Assembly (NCBI GenBank): GCA_021793715.1
Contig: JAJYSF010000027.1
Span: 1 to 8,139, forward strand
Source: Actinomycetes bacterium
GTDB taxonomy: Bacteria; Actinomycetota; Actinomycetes; Actinomycetales; Microbacteriaceae
Length of the DNA stretch: 8,139 nucleotides
Direction of reading: 5' to 3'
Shown here one piece after another: positions 1-7,511 of the stretch (positions are counted from its first letter, which is position 1; each line of letters starts with the position of its first letter). The position numbers and the translations under genes were made by a program. The notes below the pieces were generated by a model. It saw only the letters and a list, made by a program, of their open reading frames with translations. It was not told where the DNA came from and made no database searches.

Positions 1-3000
1 GGCACTTCGTGGCTCGCATCGGACGCGATGCAGGTCATCAACAATTGGGATGATCTGACGCCGCCCGAGGGCGACGGCCAGGACTCCGACGAGGTCACCC
101 ACACCGACGAAGCCGAGATCCAGCCGCCCGAGCGCACGGCGGAGAACACGCCCCCCGTCGCGGAGGACGACGAGTACGGCGCGCGCGCCGGCCGGTCCTC
201 CGTGCTCCCCGTGCTCGACAACGACTCGGACGAGGACGGCGATGTCCTCACGATCACGATCGACGATCAGCCCGAATCCGGCCGCGTGCAGGTGGTGCAG
301 GACGGGCAGGCGTTGCAGTTGACGATGCCGGAGGACTCCGCAGGCGCCACGGCGTCGTTCGCGTACACGGTCGATGACGGGCGCGGTGGCACCGACAGTG
401 CGCGCGTCGAGATCAGCGTTCGCGACGCCGACGAGAACGCGCCGCCCGAGCAGAAGGACCTGCGCCCGACAGTCGCCGTGGAAACCGGCGGTTCGGTGAC
501 CTACAACGTGCTGCCCGACTGGATCGACCCCGACGGCGACAACGTCTACCTCGCGAACGTCGTTCCTGCCGAGGGCGACGAAGTCGACTTCACGGCTGAC
601 GGTCGCGTCACGTACCGCTCGCTCTCGCCTTACCAGGGCCCGCTCGAGGTCGACGTCACCGTCTCCGACGGCACGGCCTCGGCGACCGGCACGCTGAGCC
701 TCGACGTGCGCCCTGTCGGCACGGTCCGCCCCGTGACGAACGCCGATCATGTGGCGTTCTACGCGGGCGAGACGGCGACGGTCGAGCCCCTGCTGAACGA
801 CGTCAACGCGGCGAGCGAAGACCTCATGCTCTCGCAGGTGTCGGAGACCGCCGGCGTCTCGCCGCAGATCGACGCGCAAGGGCGCACGTTCTCCATCACG
901 GGGGAGACCCCGGGCACCTACTACCTCGACTACACCGCGTCGGCCGGTGCGCAGTCGGCGGCTGGCCTCGTGCGCGTCGACGTGCTCGAGCGTGAGGACG
1001 GCAAGGCGGGCGATCCCGTCGCCGTGCGCGACATCGCCTACCTCCCCGGCGGTGGCGAAGTCCTCGTCGACGTGCTGCAGAACGACCACGATCCGGCGGC
1101 CGGCGTGCTCGTCGTCCAGTCCGTCGAAGCACCCGGCGGGTCCGGAGTCTCGGCCGCGGTCCTCGGGCAGTCGACCGTCCAGTTGACCGATACCGCCATG
1201 CTCGGCGAGCAGGTCGTTGTGAAGTATCGGATCCACAATGGCGATCGCGCCGCCGATGGCGAGATCGTCGTGGTGCCGGTCCCCGCGACGGACAAGGTGC
1301 GCCCCCCGATCGCCGCCGATGACACCGCGACGGTCCGCGCGGGCGACATCGTCACGGTCCCCGTCACCGCGAACGACTCGCACCCCAATGGTGATACGTT
1401 CTCGGTCGCGCCCGAGTTCGTCGAGCGCCCGGACGACGACGTGGGCGACCTCTTCGTGTCCCAGGACGAGGTGCGCTTCCGTGCGGCGCCGGACGCCGAG
1501 GGTCAGGTCTCCGCGGTCTACAGCATCGTCGACAGCAAGGGGCAGCGCGACGCCGCCTCCGTGACGATCAACATCACACCATGGAACGAGGACAGCAACT
1601 CCGCGCCCGTTCCCGAGGCGGTGACCGGTCGCGCGATCGCGGGCGCCCAGGCGCGCATCGAGATCCCGCTCGAACGCATCGATCCGGACGGCGACTCGGT
1701 CGATCTCGTCGGCATCTCGTCCGCGCCGCAGAAGGGCCGCGTCACCGAGACCGGTGCGGGCCATCTCACCTATGAGGCCGATCGTGGAGCATCGGGCGTC
1801 GACACGTTCGACTACCGCGTCGTCGACACGTTCGGCGCCGAATCGATCGGCACCGTGCGGGTGGGCATCGCTCCGCCGCCGGAGGTCAACCAGGCGCCGC
1901 ACGCGATGAGTGACGAGATCGCGATGCGCACGGGACGGACCGTCTCGGTCCCCGTCCTCGCGAACGACGCTGACCCGGAAGGTGACCAGATCGGCCTCGT
2001 GCCCGACTCGGTCGAGGTGCTCGCCGGCGACCTGACGGCCGTGACGTCGAAGGACCGCGTGATCGTCACGGCGCCGAACGACGAGGGATCCGGGCAGCTT
2101 CAGTACACGATCGAGGACGAGAAGGGCAACGCCGCCCAGGGCGTCGTGCAGGTCACCGTCGCAGACGACGTGCCGCTCGAGGCGCCCATCGCGCGCGACG
2201 ATCGCGTCCTCATCGATGATGTGACGAGCGACTTCACGGCCGATATCGCGCTGTTCGAGAACGACGAGGATCCCGACGGCACCGTCGACGAGCTCGAACT
2301 GGACATCGCCGGCGTCGAGAAGCTCGCGGATGACGGCACCGGCACGGTGCGCGTCGCGATCGAGGACCGCCGCCGGGCGATTCCATACACCGTCACAGAC
2401 GTCGACGGCGGCGAGGCCTCGGCCTTCCTCATCGTGCCCGCGAAGGATGACCTGCGCCCCGTTCTCAAGGAGGGCGCGCAGATCGTCGTCCAGAGCGACA
2501 CGATCGCCGAGATCCCTCTCGCCGACTACGTCCAGGTCGCCGAAGGCCGCGAGCCGCGCGTCGTGTCTGCCGACAGTGTCTCGGTCAAGCACGGCAACGG
2601 CGACTCGCTCGTGATGGATCCGCAGACGCTGCAGTACCGGTCGGTCTACCGTTACGAGGGCACGGACGACATCACCTTCGAGGTCACAGACGGCGACGGC
2701 CCCGACGATCCGACCGGGCGTCGCTCCGTGCTGACGATCCCGATCACCGTCACCGAGCCGCGGAACGAGTCGCCGGAGTTCACGAACACGTCGACGACGA
2801 TCGGCGCCGGGGACGGCCCCGTCACGCTCGACCTCGCACAGCGCGCGTTCGACATCGACGAGGACGACCTGTCGTTCTCGCTCGCCGACCCGGGCGCGGT
2901 GCCGAACGGCATGACGGCGACGCTCGAGGGCGCGTCGCTCACGGTCGAGGCAGGTCCCGACTCGCGCGGCGATGACGCGACGATCGACGTCCTGGTCGAC

Positions 3001-5196
3001 GACGGCGAGGCGGACCCCGTCGTCGGACAGGTGCACGTCGCGGTGGCGGCGTCGAGCCGACCGCTGCCCGCCGCGAACGACGACGAGCTCGGCGAGGTGC
3101 ACCAGGGCGAACCGGTGGTCGTGCCCGTGCTCGAGAACGACACGAACCCGTTCGAGGACGAGGGCCCGCTCAGCATCGTCGACGCCGAGATCGAGTCGGG
3201 GCAGGCGTCGATCGAGGTCGAGGAGGGCAGCGTGACGCTGACGCCCGACGAGGACTTCCACGGGTACGTCACGGCGCGCTACACGATCGGCGACATCACC
3301 GAGGATCCGGACCGATACGTGCAGGGGCGGATCACCGCGACCGTTCTCGGTGTCTCCGATCAGCCCGGCACGCCGAATGCCACCCAGGTCGGCAACCGCA
3401 CGGCGACACTCACCTGGACGGCTCCATCGAACAACGGCTCCGAGATCACCGAGTACCTCGTGGAGGACTATCTCGGCAGCGGCTACACGAAGACCTGCGA
3501 GGCGACCGTCTGCGAGCTCGGCGGCCTCGTGAACGACCGCGAGTACCAGTTCCAGGTGACGGCAATCAACGAGGTCGGGTCTTCGCCGGTGTCGGACCGC
3601 AGCCGGGTCGTGCGACCCGACGTCAAGCCGACGGCACCCGGAGCGCCGTCCTTCACGCTCGAACCGGGCGAGCGGAATCAGCGCCTCGGGATCGCGTGGA
3701 ACACCCCGGAGAACGAGGGGTCCGCAATCACGGGGTACCTCGTGCGCGTCGACGACGGCACTCAGGTGACGTTGCACGAGTTCGACGGGTCCACGGCGAC
3801 GCGCCGCACCTTCGAGGGGCTCACGAACGGCACGCGCTACCGGTTCCAGGTCGCCGCGACGAACCGTGCCGACGTGCGGGCCACGGCGGAATGGGCGTGG
3901 AGCCCCTGGTCGGCGTTCGAGAAGCCGGCGACGGTGCCGGATGCGCCGCAGCCACCGGCGATCGAGCGGACGGATCAGCCCTATGGCGAGAACGAGTTCC
4001 GCCTGACGTGGAAGACGGGCAAGAGCAACGGCGGCGACGGGATCTCGCAGTGGACGATCCGCGTGCACCAGGGCGGCGACGTGGTCCGCCGCGTCGAGGT
4101 CCCGAACGACGGTCCCAAGCACACGATCGTGCTGCCGAACTCTGCCTCCGACTATCGATTCTCTGTCGCGGCGACCAACCGCGAGGGGCGCGGCGGGTTC
4201 AGCGAGAAGAGCTCGCCGATCCGCTCCTACTCACCTCCGGGACCGGTGACCGGTGTCGCCGCGAAGCCACTCGACAACGCGGTAGAGGCGCGGTGGAAGC
4301 AGGCGGACCCGAACGGCGTGCGTCAGGACCAGGTGCGGTACCAGTACCGGGTCAACGGCGGAGACTGGCGAGGCCTCCCGAACGGTTTCTCGGTCGGCGA
4401 CGGCAAGGCGAAGGCGACGCTCCCGGCCACGAACGGTGAGGACACGACCGTCTCGATCCGCGCCGTCACGTCGGTCGACGGCGAGGGCACGCGGACGGGC
4501 GAGCCGGGCACCGCGGACACCGTGCGCCCGTACGGGCAGCCGTTCGAACCGCAGATCTTCCGCGCTCCCGGTACGACGCACGCGAAGAACGTCGCGGTCG
4601 ACGTGACGACCTCGTACAACGGCCGCAACATTCGCCGCATCCTCCTCGAGGTCACCGACGCCAATGGCGAGAAGGTCACGCGCGAGTGGAAGAAGGGCGG
4701 GTCCGGCGAGCCCTCGCCCGGGATGTCCGAGCGGTTCGACCGGCTCTTCCCGCCGGGAACGAACGCCCGCGTCAAGGCGACGGTCTGGGACACCGAGGGC
4801 CAGAGCAGCTCGGCGTCGACAGAGATCGGCGTGCCGAGACCGTCGTTCACGCTGACGCACGAGGACTCCGATCCGACATCGGACCGCGGCAGCACCTTCA
4901 CCCTCGCCTGGCAGAATCTCGCGCCGCCGAACGACCACTACGGCGGGTACACCTTTGTGTGCGAGAAGTGGAACGAGGAAGACGACAAGTGGGAGCGCGC
5001 GCGATACCGGAACAGTTGGTTCGGCTATGCGAATCCGTCTGGCCGCGGCCAGACCGAGGTCGAATGCTTCTCGAATCGCGTCGAGCCCGGTGAGTACCGC
5101 GTGCGCATCGACGACGACTTCCCACAGGTTCCGCAGGGCATGCGCGCGTCCAACTCGGTGACCGTCGAGCGTGAGACGACAGACAACACGAACTGA
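1..5196 (+). CDS. Giant extracellular Ig-like / fibronectin type III repeat protein (5' partial)
   Basis: This is the C-terminal 1731 codons of a very long, probably cell-surface stalk or adhesin-like protein. The frame is open from base 1, and the residues before the ATG at 28 (GTSWLASDA) run smoothly into it. That Met is therefore probably internal and the true start lies upstream; no signal peptide is visible. Numbering from that Met, an acidic Pro-rich linker (about 10-40) leads into roughly eleven Ig/cadherin-like modules (41-1107). These carry recurring openings such as PPVAEDD and PIAADD and turns such as VLDND, VLAND and DPDGD. Four FN3 modules (about 1111-1500) and two more beta-rich domains (about 1503-1715) follow. 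The protein ends in a hydrophilic tail (ETTDNTN) with no LPXTG motif and no final membrane helix, so any anchor must be N-terminal. There are only four cysteines: 1157/1162 and 1645/1680. Function is not established; surface location and a link to the downstream MoxR operon are inferred. Confidence 0.9.
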   Translation, partial: GTSWLASDAMQVINNWDDLTPPEGDGQDSDEVTHTDEAEIQPPERTAENTPPVAEDDEYGARAGRSSVLPVLDNDSDEDGDVLTITIDDQPESGRVQVVQDGQALQLTMPEDSAGATASFAYTVDDGRGGTDSARVEISVRDADENAPPEQKDLRPTVAVETGGSVTYNVLPDWIDPDGDNVYLANVVPAEGDEVDFTADGRVTYRSLSPYQGPLEVDVTVSDGTASATGTLSLDVRPVGTVRPVTNADHVAFYAGETATVEPLLNDVNAASEDLMLSQVSETAGVSPQIDAQGRTFSITGETPGTYYLDYTASAGAQSAAGLVRVDVLEREDGKAGDPVAVRDIAYLPGGGEVLVDVLQNDHDPAAGVLVVQSVEAPGGSGVSAAVLGQSTVQLTDTAMLGEQVVVKYRIHNGDRAADGEIVVVPVPATDKVRPPIAADDTATVRAGDIVTVPVTANDSHPNGDTFSVAPEFVERPDDDVGDLFVSQDEVRFRAAPDAEGQVSAVYSIVDSKGQRDAASVTINITPWNEDSNSAPVPEAVTGRAIAGAQARIEIPLERIDPDGDSVDLVGISSAPQKGRVTETGAGHLTYEADRGASGVDTFDYRVVDTFGAESIGTVRVGIAPPPEVNQAPHAMSDEIAMRTGRTVSVPVLANDADPEGDQIGLVPDSVEVLAGDLTAVTSKDRVIVTAPNDEGSGQLQYTIEDEKGNAAQGVVQVTVADDVPLEAPIARDDRVLIDDVTSDFTADIALFENDEDPDGTVDELELDIAGVEKLADDGTGTVRVAIEDRRRAIPYTVTDVDGGEASAFLIVPAKDDLRPVLKEGAQIVVQSDTIAEIPLADYVQVAEGREPRVVSADSVSVKHGNGDSLVMDPQTLQYRSVYRYEGTDDITFEVTDGDGPDDPTGRRSVLTIPITVTEPRNESPEFTNTSTTIGAGDGPVTLDLAQRAFDIDEDDLSFSLADPGAVPNGMTATLEGASLTVEAGPDSRGDDATIDVLVDDGEADPVVGQVHVAVAASSRPLPAANDDELGEVHQGEPVVVPVLENDTNPFEDEGPLSIVDAEIESGQASIEVEEGSVTLTPDEDFHGYVTARYTIGDITEDPDRYVQGRITATVLGVSDQPGTPNATQVGNRTATLTWTAPSNNGSEITEYLVEDYLGSGYTKTCEATVCELGGLVNDREYQFQVTAINEVGSSPVSDRSRVVRPDVKPTAPGAPSFTLEPGERNQRLGIAWNTPENEGSAITGYLVRVDDGTQVTLHEFDGSTATRRTFEGLTNGTRYRFQVAATNRADVRATAEWAWSPWSAFEKPATVPDAPQPPAIERTDQPYGENEFRLTWKTGKSNGGDGISQWTIRVHQGGDVVRRVEVPNDGPKHTIVLPNSASDYRFSVAATNREGRGGFSEKSSPIRSYSPPGPVTGVAAKPLDNAVEARWKQADPNGVRQDQVRYQYRVNGGDWRGLPNGFSVGDGKAKATLPATNGEDTTVSIRAVTSVDGEGTRTGEPGTADTVRPYGQPFEPQIFRAPGTTHAKNVAVDVTTSYNGRNIRRILLEVTDANGEKVTREWKKGGSGEPSPGMSERFDRLFPPGTNARVKATVWDTEGQSSSASTEIGVPRPSFTLTHEDSDPTSDRGSTFTLAWQNLAPPNDHYGGYTFVCEKWNEEDDKWERARYRNSWFGYANPSGRGQTEVECFSNRVEPGEYRVRIDDDFPQVPQGMRASNSVTVERETTDNTN
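148..3348 (+). repeat. Array of about eleven divergent cadherin/Ig-like modules
   Basis: These are protein-level tandem modules inside the giant protein, each about 85-100 residues. Approximate starts (numbered from the Met at 28) are 41, 139, 232, 328, 424, 526, 621, 718, 809, 912 and 1011. Most open with a short Pro/Ala/Asp segment. An Asn-Asp turn about 20-25 residues later is often followed by an acidic turn, as in DNDSDEDGD (64-72), DPDGD (167-171 and 552-556), NDADPEGD (646-653) and NDEDPDG (745-751). A strand resembling YTVDDG or YTIEDEKG comes near the module end. This pattern fits the bacterial Ig-like/cadherin-like repeat families with VxVLxND motifs. Modules 3, 4 and 9 have weak or missing acidic turns. 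The modules are clearly diverged from one another and show no near-identical DNA repeats by eye. Exact boundaries are estimates. Confidence 0.8.
3358..4527 (+). repeat. Four fibronectin type III modules
   Basis: FN3 modules run at about residues 1111-1197, 1201-1300, 1303-1402 and 1403-1500 of the giant protein (numbered from the Met at 28). The first three show a strand-B Trp (TLTW ending at 1130, GIAW at 1224, RLTW at 1328). The first two continue with the NNGSEITEYLV or NEGSAITGYLV pattern, and all three have the F-strand motif (REYQFQVTAINEVG, TRYRFQVAATNRA, SDYRFSVAATNREG). The fourth is more divergent but keeps a Trp at 1423 and the RYQYRVNGG segment. Module 1 has a CX4C pair (1157, 1162), compatible with a disulfide and hence with an extracytoplasmic location. 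Confidence 0.85.
4534..5172 (+). other. Two C-terminal beta-rich domains of unassigned family
   Basis: Residues about 1503-1603 and 1604-1715 of the giant protein (numbered from the Met at 28) follow the FN3 modules but lack their usual motifs. The first looks like a beta sandwich, with alternating hydrophobic strands around VAVDVTTSY and RRILLEVTDANGEKV. The second starts with RPSFTLTHED and has a strand FTLAW that resembles an FN3 B strand. It then carries an aromatic-rich stretch with Trp at 1628, 1648, 1655 and 1664, and two cysteines (1645, 1680) that could pair. I do not recognise either family; both could be strongly diverged FN3 or Ig folds. Confidence 0.5.
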
Positions 5197-5235
5197 CCGC
5201 GGAGCAGGATCCGCCATCGAAAGCGAGAGACACAC
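5197..5235 (+). promoter_or_regulatory. 39-bp intergenic spacer with weak ribosome binding site
   Basis: This short gap separates the giant surface-protein gene from the MoxR gene. It contains no evident hairpin plus T-run and no convincing promoter boxes, which supports read-through transcription. GAGAGA at 5225-5230, five bases before the ATG, is the only Shine-Dalgarno-like sequence at suitable distance. GGAG at 5201-5204 is too far upstream to serve. Confidence 0.5.
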
Positions 5236-6216
5236 ATGACCATGAACCCGCAGCAGGCCGGCTGGTTCCAGGGGACCTTCAACCGCCTGGTTGACAACGT
5301 CGACCGCGCGCTGATGGGCAAGCGTGACGTCGTGAGCCTCGTGCTGGCCGCCATGCTCGCGGAGGGGCACGTGCTGCTGGAGGACGCACCCGGCACCGGC
5401 AAGACCAGCCTCGCGAAGTCGATCGCCGCGACGATCCAAGGCACGTCGAGCCGCATCCAGTTCACGCCCGACCTGCTGCCGAGCGACGTCACGGGCGTGA
5501 CGATCTACGACCAGCAGAACCACTCGTTCGCGTTCCACAAGGGACCGGTCTTCACGTCGATTCTGCTGGCGGATGAGATCAACCGCGCGTCGCCGAAGAC
5601 GCAGTCCGCCCTGCTCGAGGTGATGGAGGAGGCGCGTGTCACCGTCGACGGTGTCACCCACGAGGTCGGGCGCCCGTTCCTGGTCATCGCCACGCAGAAC
5701 CCCATCGAGACCGCGGGCACCTACCGTCTGCCGGAGGCACAGCTCGACCGGTTCCTCGTCAAGGCGTCGATCGGCTACCCGACCGTCGAGGTGACCGAGC
5801 AGATCCTCGCCGGATCCGCCGAGCGCAACCCGTCGAGCCGGCTGTCGTCGCTCATCACGACCGAGGCCATGGCCGACATGTCCGACCTCGGCGCGTCCGT
5901 GCACGTCGACGGCGCGGTGCTGCGGTACGTGGCCGAGCTCGCGGAGGCCACGCGGACCGACCAGGACACGCGTCTCGGCGTCTCCGTGCGCGGTGCCCTC
6001 GCGATGATCCGGCTCGCAAAGGTCTGGGCGGCGGCACAGGGCCGTCACTACGTCATCCCCGACGACATCAAGGTGCTGGCGCAGCCGACGTGGGCGCACC
6101 GCCTCGTCATGGATCCGGAAGCGGAGTTCGCCGGTGTCGTCCAGAGCACCGTCGTCCAGCGCGTTCTGAGCGAGATTCCCGCCCCGCAGTCCCGGGCGCA
6201 GCAGAACACGGCGTGA
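5236..6216 (+). CDS. MoxR-family AAA+ ATPase
   Basis: A complete 326-residue cytosolic AAA+ ATPase of the MoxR branch, at the usual family length. Visible motifs are Walker A APGTGKTS (51-58), Walker B ILLADEINR (109-117, with Asp113-Glu114), sensor 1 IATQNP (151-156), the LPEAQLDRF segment (165-173) with the likely arginine finger at 172, and GVSVRGAL (248-255) with a likely sensor 2 Arg252. An alpha-helical lid follows (AAA_3 plus AAA_lid_2 layout). All catalytic residues are present. The ATG at 5236 is the earliest possible start, because no ATG, GTG or TTG lies between it and the in-frame stop of the previous gene; a second ATG two codons later (5242) is a possible alternative. MoxR proteins are thought to be chaperone-like remodelers acting with VWA/DUF58 partners, and the next gene encodes one. 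A weak purine-rich GAGAGA (5225-5230) is the only RBS candidate. Confidence 0.97.
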   Translation: MTMNPQQAGWFQGTFNRLVDNVDRALMGKRDVVSLVLAAMLAEGHVLLEDAPGTGKTSLAKSIAATIQGTSSRIQFTPDLLPSDVTGVTIYDQQNHSFAFHKGPVFTSILLADEINRASPKTQSALLEVMEEARVTVDGVTHEVGRPFLVIATQNPIETAGTYRLPEAQLDRFLVKASIGYPTVEVTEQILAGSAERNPSSRLSSLITTEAMADMSDLGASVHVDGAVLRYVAELAEATRTDQDTRLGVSVRGALAMIRLAKVWAAAQGRHYVIPDDIKVLAQPTWAHRLVMDPEAEFAGVVQSTVVQRVLSEIPAPQSRAQQNTA

Positions 6217-6221
6217 CCATG
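6213..6221 (+). promoter_or_regulatory. MoxR stop / DUF58 start junction (GTGA overlap or 2-bp gap)
   Basis: The bases GTGACCATG contain the MoxR stop TGA (6214-6216), an overlapping in-frame GTG (6213) and an in-frame ATG (6219). The preceding 20 bases show no purine-rich Shine-Dalgarno sequence. Re-initiation by ribosomes finishing MoxR is therefore the likely route into the DUF58 gene. Which of the two codons is used cannot be decided from sequence alone. Confidence 0.6.
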
Positions 6222-7511
6222 ACGTCGGCCGTTCCGGAGCCCGCGCGCGACGCCCCCCAGTGGGCGCCGCCGTCGGCCGAGCCCGCCCCGGCGCCCGAGC
6301 GCGTCACGGGGCGCGAGGTGCTCGGCTACCTGCTCGGGCGCGCCTGGCGCGCCGTGCAGGCCGTGGCGACCGTCATCCGGCCGATCGGGTGGGCCGCCAT
6401 CACCGGCGCCATCCTCCTGTGGACCCTCGGCCCGATGTTCGGCTGGCGCGAGCTGACGACCGGCGCGATCGCGCTGACCGTGGTGATCGTCGCCTGCGCG
6501 CTGTTCCTGCTCGGTCGCACGGCGCACGACATCGACCTCGTGCTGGCGCGCGACGGCGTCATCGTCGGCGACACCGCCCGCGGCGAGGTCGCGATCGCCA
6601 ACACCACGGCGACGGCACTCGCTGCGGCGCGCATCGTCCTGCCCATCGGGCGCGACCGCGGCGTGTTCTCCGTGCGGCGTCTCGCATCCGGTGAGAACGT
6701 CGCCGAGACGTTCGAGATGCCCACGCGACGCCGCGGCGTGCTGCCGGTCGGCCCCGTGAGCGTGCTCCGCGGGGATCCCCTCGGCCTGTTCGAGCGCGTC
6801 GAACGCCGCGCCGACCCCGTCGAACTGTTCGTCCACCCGCGGACCGCCTGGTTCGGCGGCGAGTCGCTCGGTTTCGTGCGCGACCTCGAGGGCCTGCCCA
6901 CGCGCGACCTCGCGCGCGACGACATCGCGTTCCACGCTCTCTCCGAATACCAGCCGGGCGACGACCTGCGTCACGTGCACTGGCGCTCGACCGCTCGCAC
7001 CGGAACCATGATGGTCCGTACCTATGAAGAGACCCGGCGGTCGCACTTCGTGATCGGCCTCTCCCGGTCGCGCGACGAGTACCGCTCCGACGCCGAGTTC
7101 GAACTCGCGGTCTCGATCGCGGCGTCGGTGGCGCGCCGCGGCGTCCGCGACTCCTTCGACGTCGAACTGCGCACCCAGCTCGCGGTGCTGCGCGGCGACG
7201 ACGAGCGGCGCATGCTCGACTCGTTCTCGCGAATCGAACACGCGCGGATCCGCGACGGCATCGACGAGCTCGGCGCGGTCATCGGATCCGAGGCGCCCTC
7301 GGCGAGCTTCGTGACGCTCGTCACGGGACGCGGTGCGTCGACGAGGGACGTGCGCGCCGCGGTCTCGCGGATCCCGTCGGGCGCGCGAGCGCTCGTGTGC
7401 GTCGCCGACGAGGATGCGGATCCGACGATTCGCCGCATCGGCGACGCCGACGTCGTCTCGGTCGGCCGCCTCGACCAGCTGCCGCGCGTGATGCGGAGGG
7501 TGCTCGGATGA
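6219..7511 (+). CDS. DUF58 domain-containing membrane protein
   Basis: A 430-residue membrane-anchored DUF58 protein, the usual partner of MoxR ATPases. A Pro/Ala-rich N-terminal tail (about 1-30) precedes two likely transmembrane helices (about 55-76 and 81-98). A beta-rich region contains the family-typical RGDPLGLF (184-191). The DUF58 core signature is at 244-258, where YQPGDDLRHVHWRST is near-canonical. The downstream VWA-like part has GLSRS (280-284) where a MIDAS DxSxS motif would sit, so the first Asp is missing. The start is ambiguous. ATG at 6219 lies 2 bp after the MoxR stop, while in-frame GTG at 6213 would overlap that stop as GTGA and add two residues. Neither has a clear Shine-Dalgarno sequence, so coupling to MoxR translation is likely. 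The frame extends further upstream inside the MoxR gene, but that part is non-genic shadow. The two-helix hairpin predicts a cytosolic C-terminal domain able to meet MoxR. Confidence 0.95.
   Translation: MTSAVPEPARDAPQWAPPSAEPAPAPERVTGREVLGYLLGRAWRAVQAVATVIRPIGWAAITGAILLWTLGPMFGWRELTTGAIALTVVIVACALFLLGRTAHDIDLVLARDGVIVGDTARGEVAIANTTATALAAARIVLPIGRDRGVFSVRRLASGENVAETFEMPTRRRGVLPVGPVSVLRGDPLGLFERVERRADPVELFVHPRTAWFGGESLGFVRDLEGLPTRDLARDDIAFHALSEYQPGDDLRHVHWRSTARTGTMMVRTYEETRRSHFVIGLSRSRDEYRSDAEFELAVSIAASVARRGVRDSFDVELRTQLAVLRGDDERRMLDSFSRIEHARIRDGIDELGAVIGSEAPSASFVTLVTGRGASTRDVRAAVSRIPSGARALVCVADEDADPTIRRIGDADVVSVGRLDQLPRVMRRVLG
7495..7511 (+). promoter_or_regulatory. Strong RBS and ATGA stop-start overlap for the TgpA-like gene
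   Basis: GGAGGG at 7495-7500 is a strong Shine-Dalgarno sequence with a 7-base spacer to ATG at 7508. That ATG overlaps the DUF58 stop TGA (7509-7511) as ATGA. Together they fix the start of the downstream gene and indicate translational coupling. Confidence 0.85.

Noticed and set aside
148..3348. Possibility that the Ig module array is a recent DNA repeat expansion or phase-variable tract
   Set aside because: Modules share only protein-level motifs. No near-identical DNA copies or short tandem tracts are seen by eye, so the array looks old and stable.
3696..4439. 247-codon + strand open frame inside the FN3 region
   Set aside because: It is out of frame with clear FN3 motifs and its product is Arg/Gly-rich without a domain.
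5150..5196. C-terminal sortase signal or membrane anchor in the giant protein
   Set aside because: The end of the protein is polar (ERETTDNTN), with no LPXTG-like motif, hydrophobic segment or basic tail.
4231..6099. Long 622-codon open frame on the minus strand opposite the end of the giant gene and most of moxR
   Set aside because: Its translation is Arg/Ala-rich with no recognisable domain. It lies opposite strongly supported coding sequence, including the invariant AAA+ motifs. Long antisense frames are expected in high-GC DNA.
6090..6218. N-terminal extension of the DUF58 frame into the MoxR gene (ATG at 6090)
   Set aside because: The extension overlaps the conserved C-terminal MoxR coding region by over 120 bases and its residues look like frame-shifted MoxR sequence. 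The starts at 6213/6219 match the coupled junction.
6048..7241. 397-codon minus-strand open frame opposite the DUF58 gene
   Set aside because: Low-complexity Arg/Gly/His/Asp-rich product with no domain, fully antisense to the DUF58 coding sequence; a GC-driven shadow.
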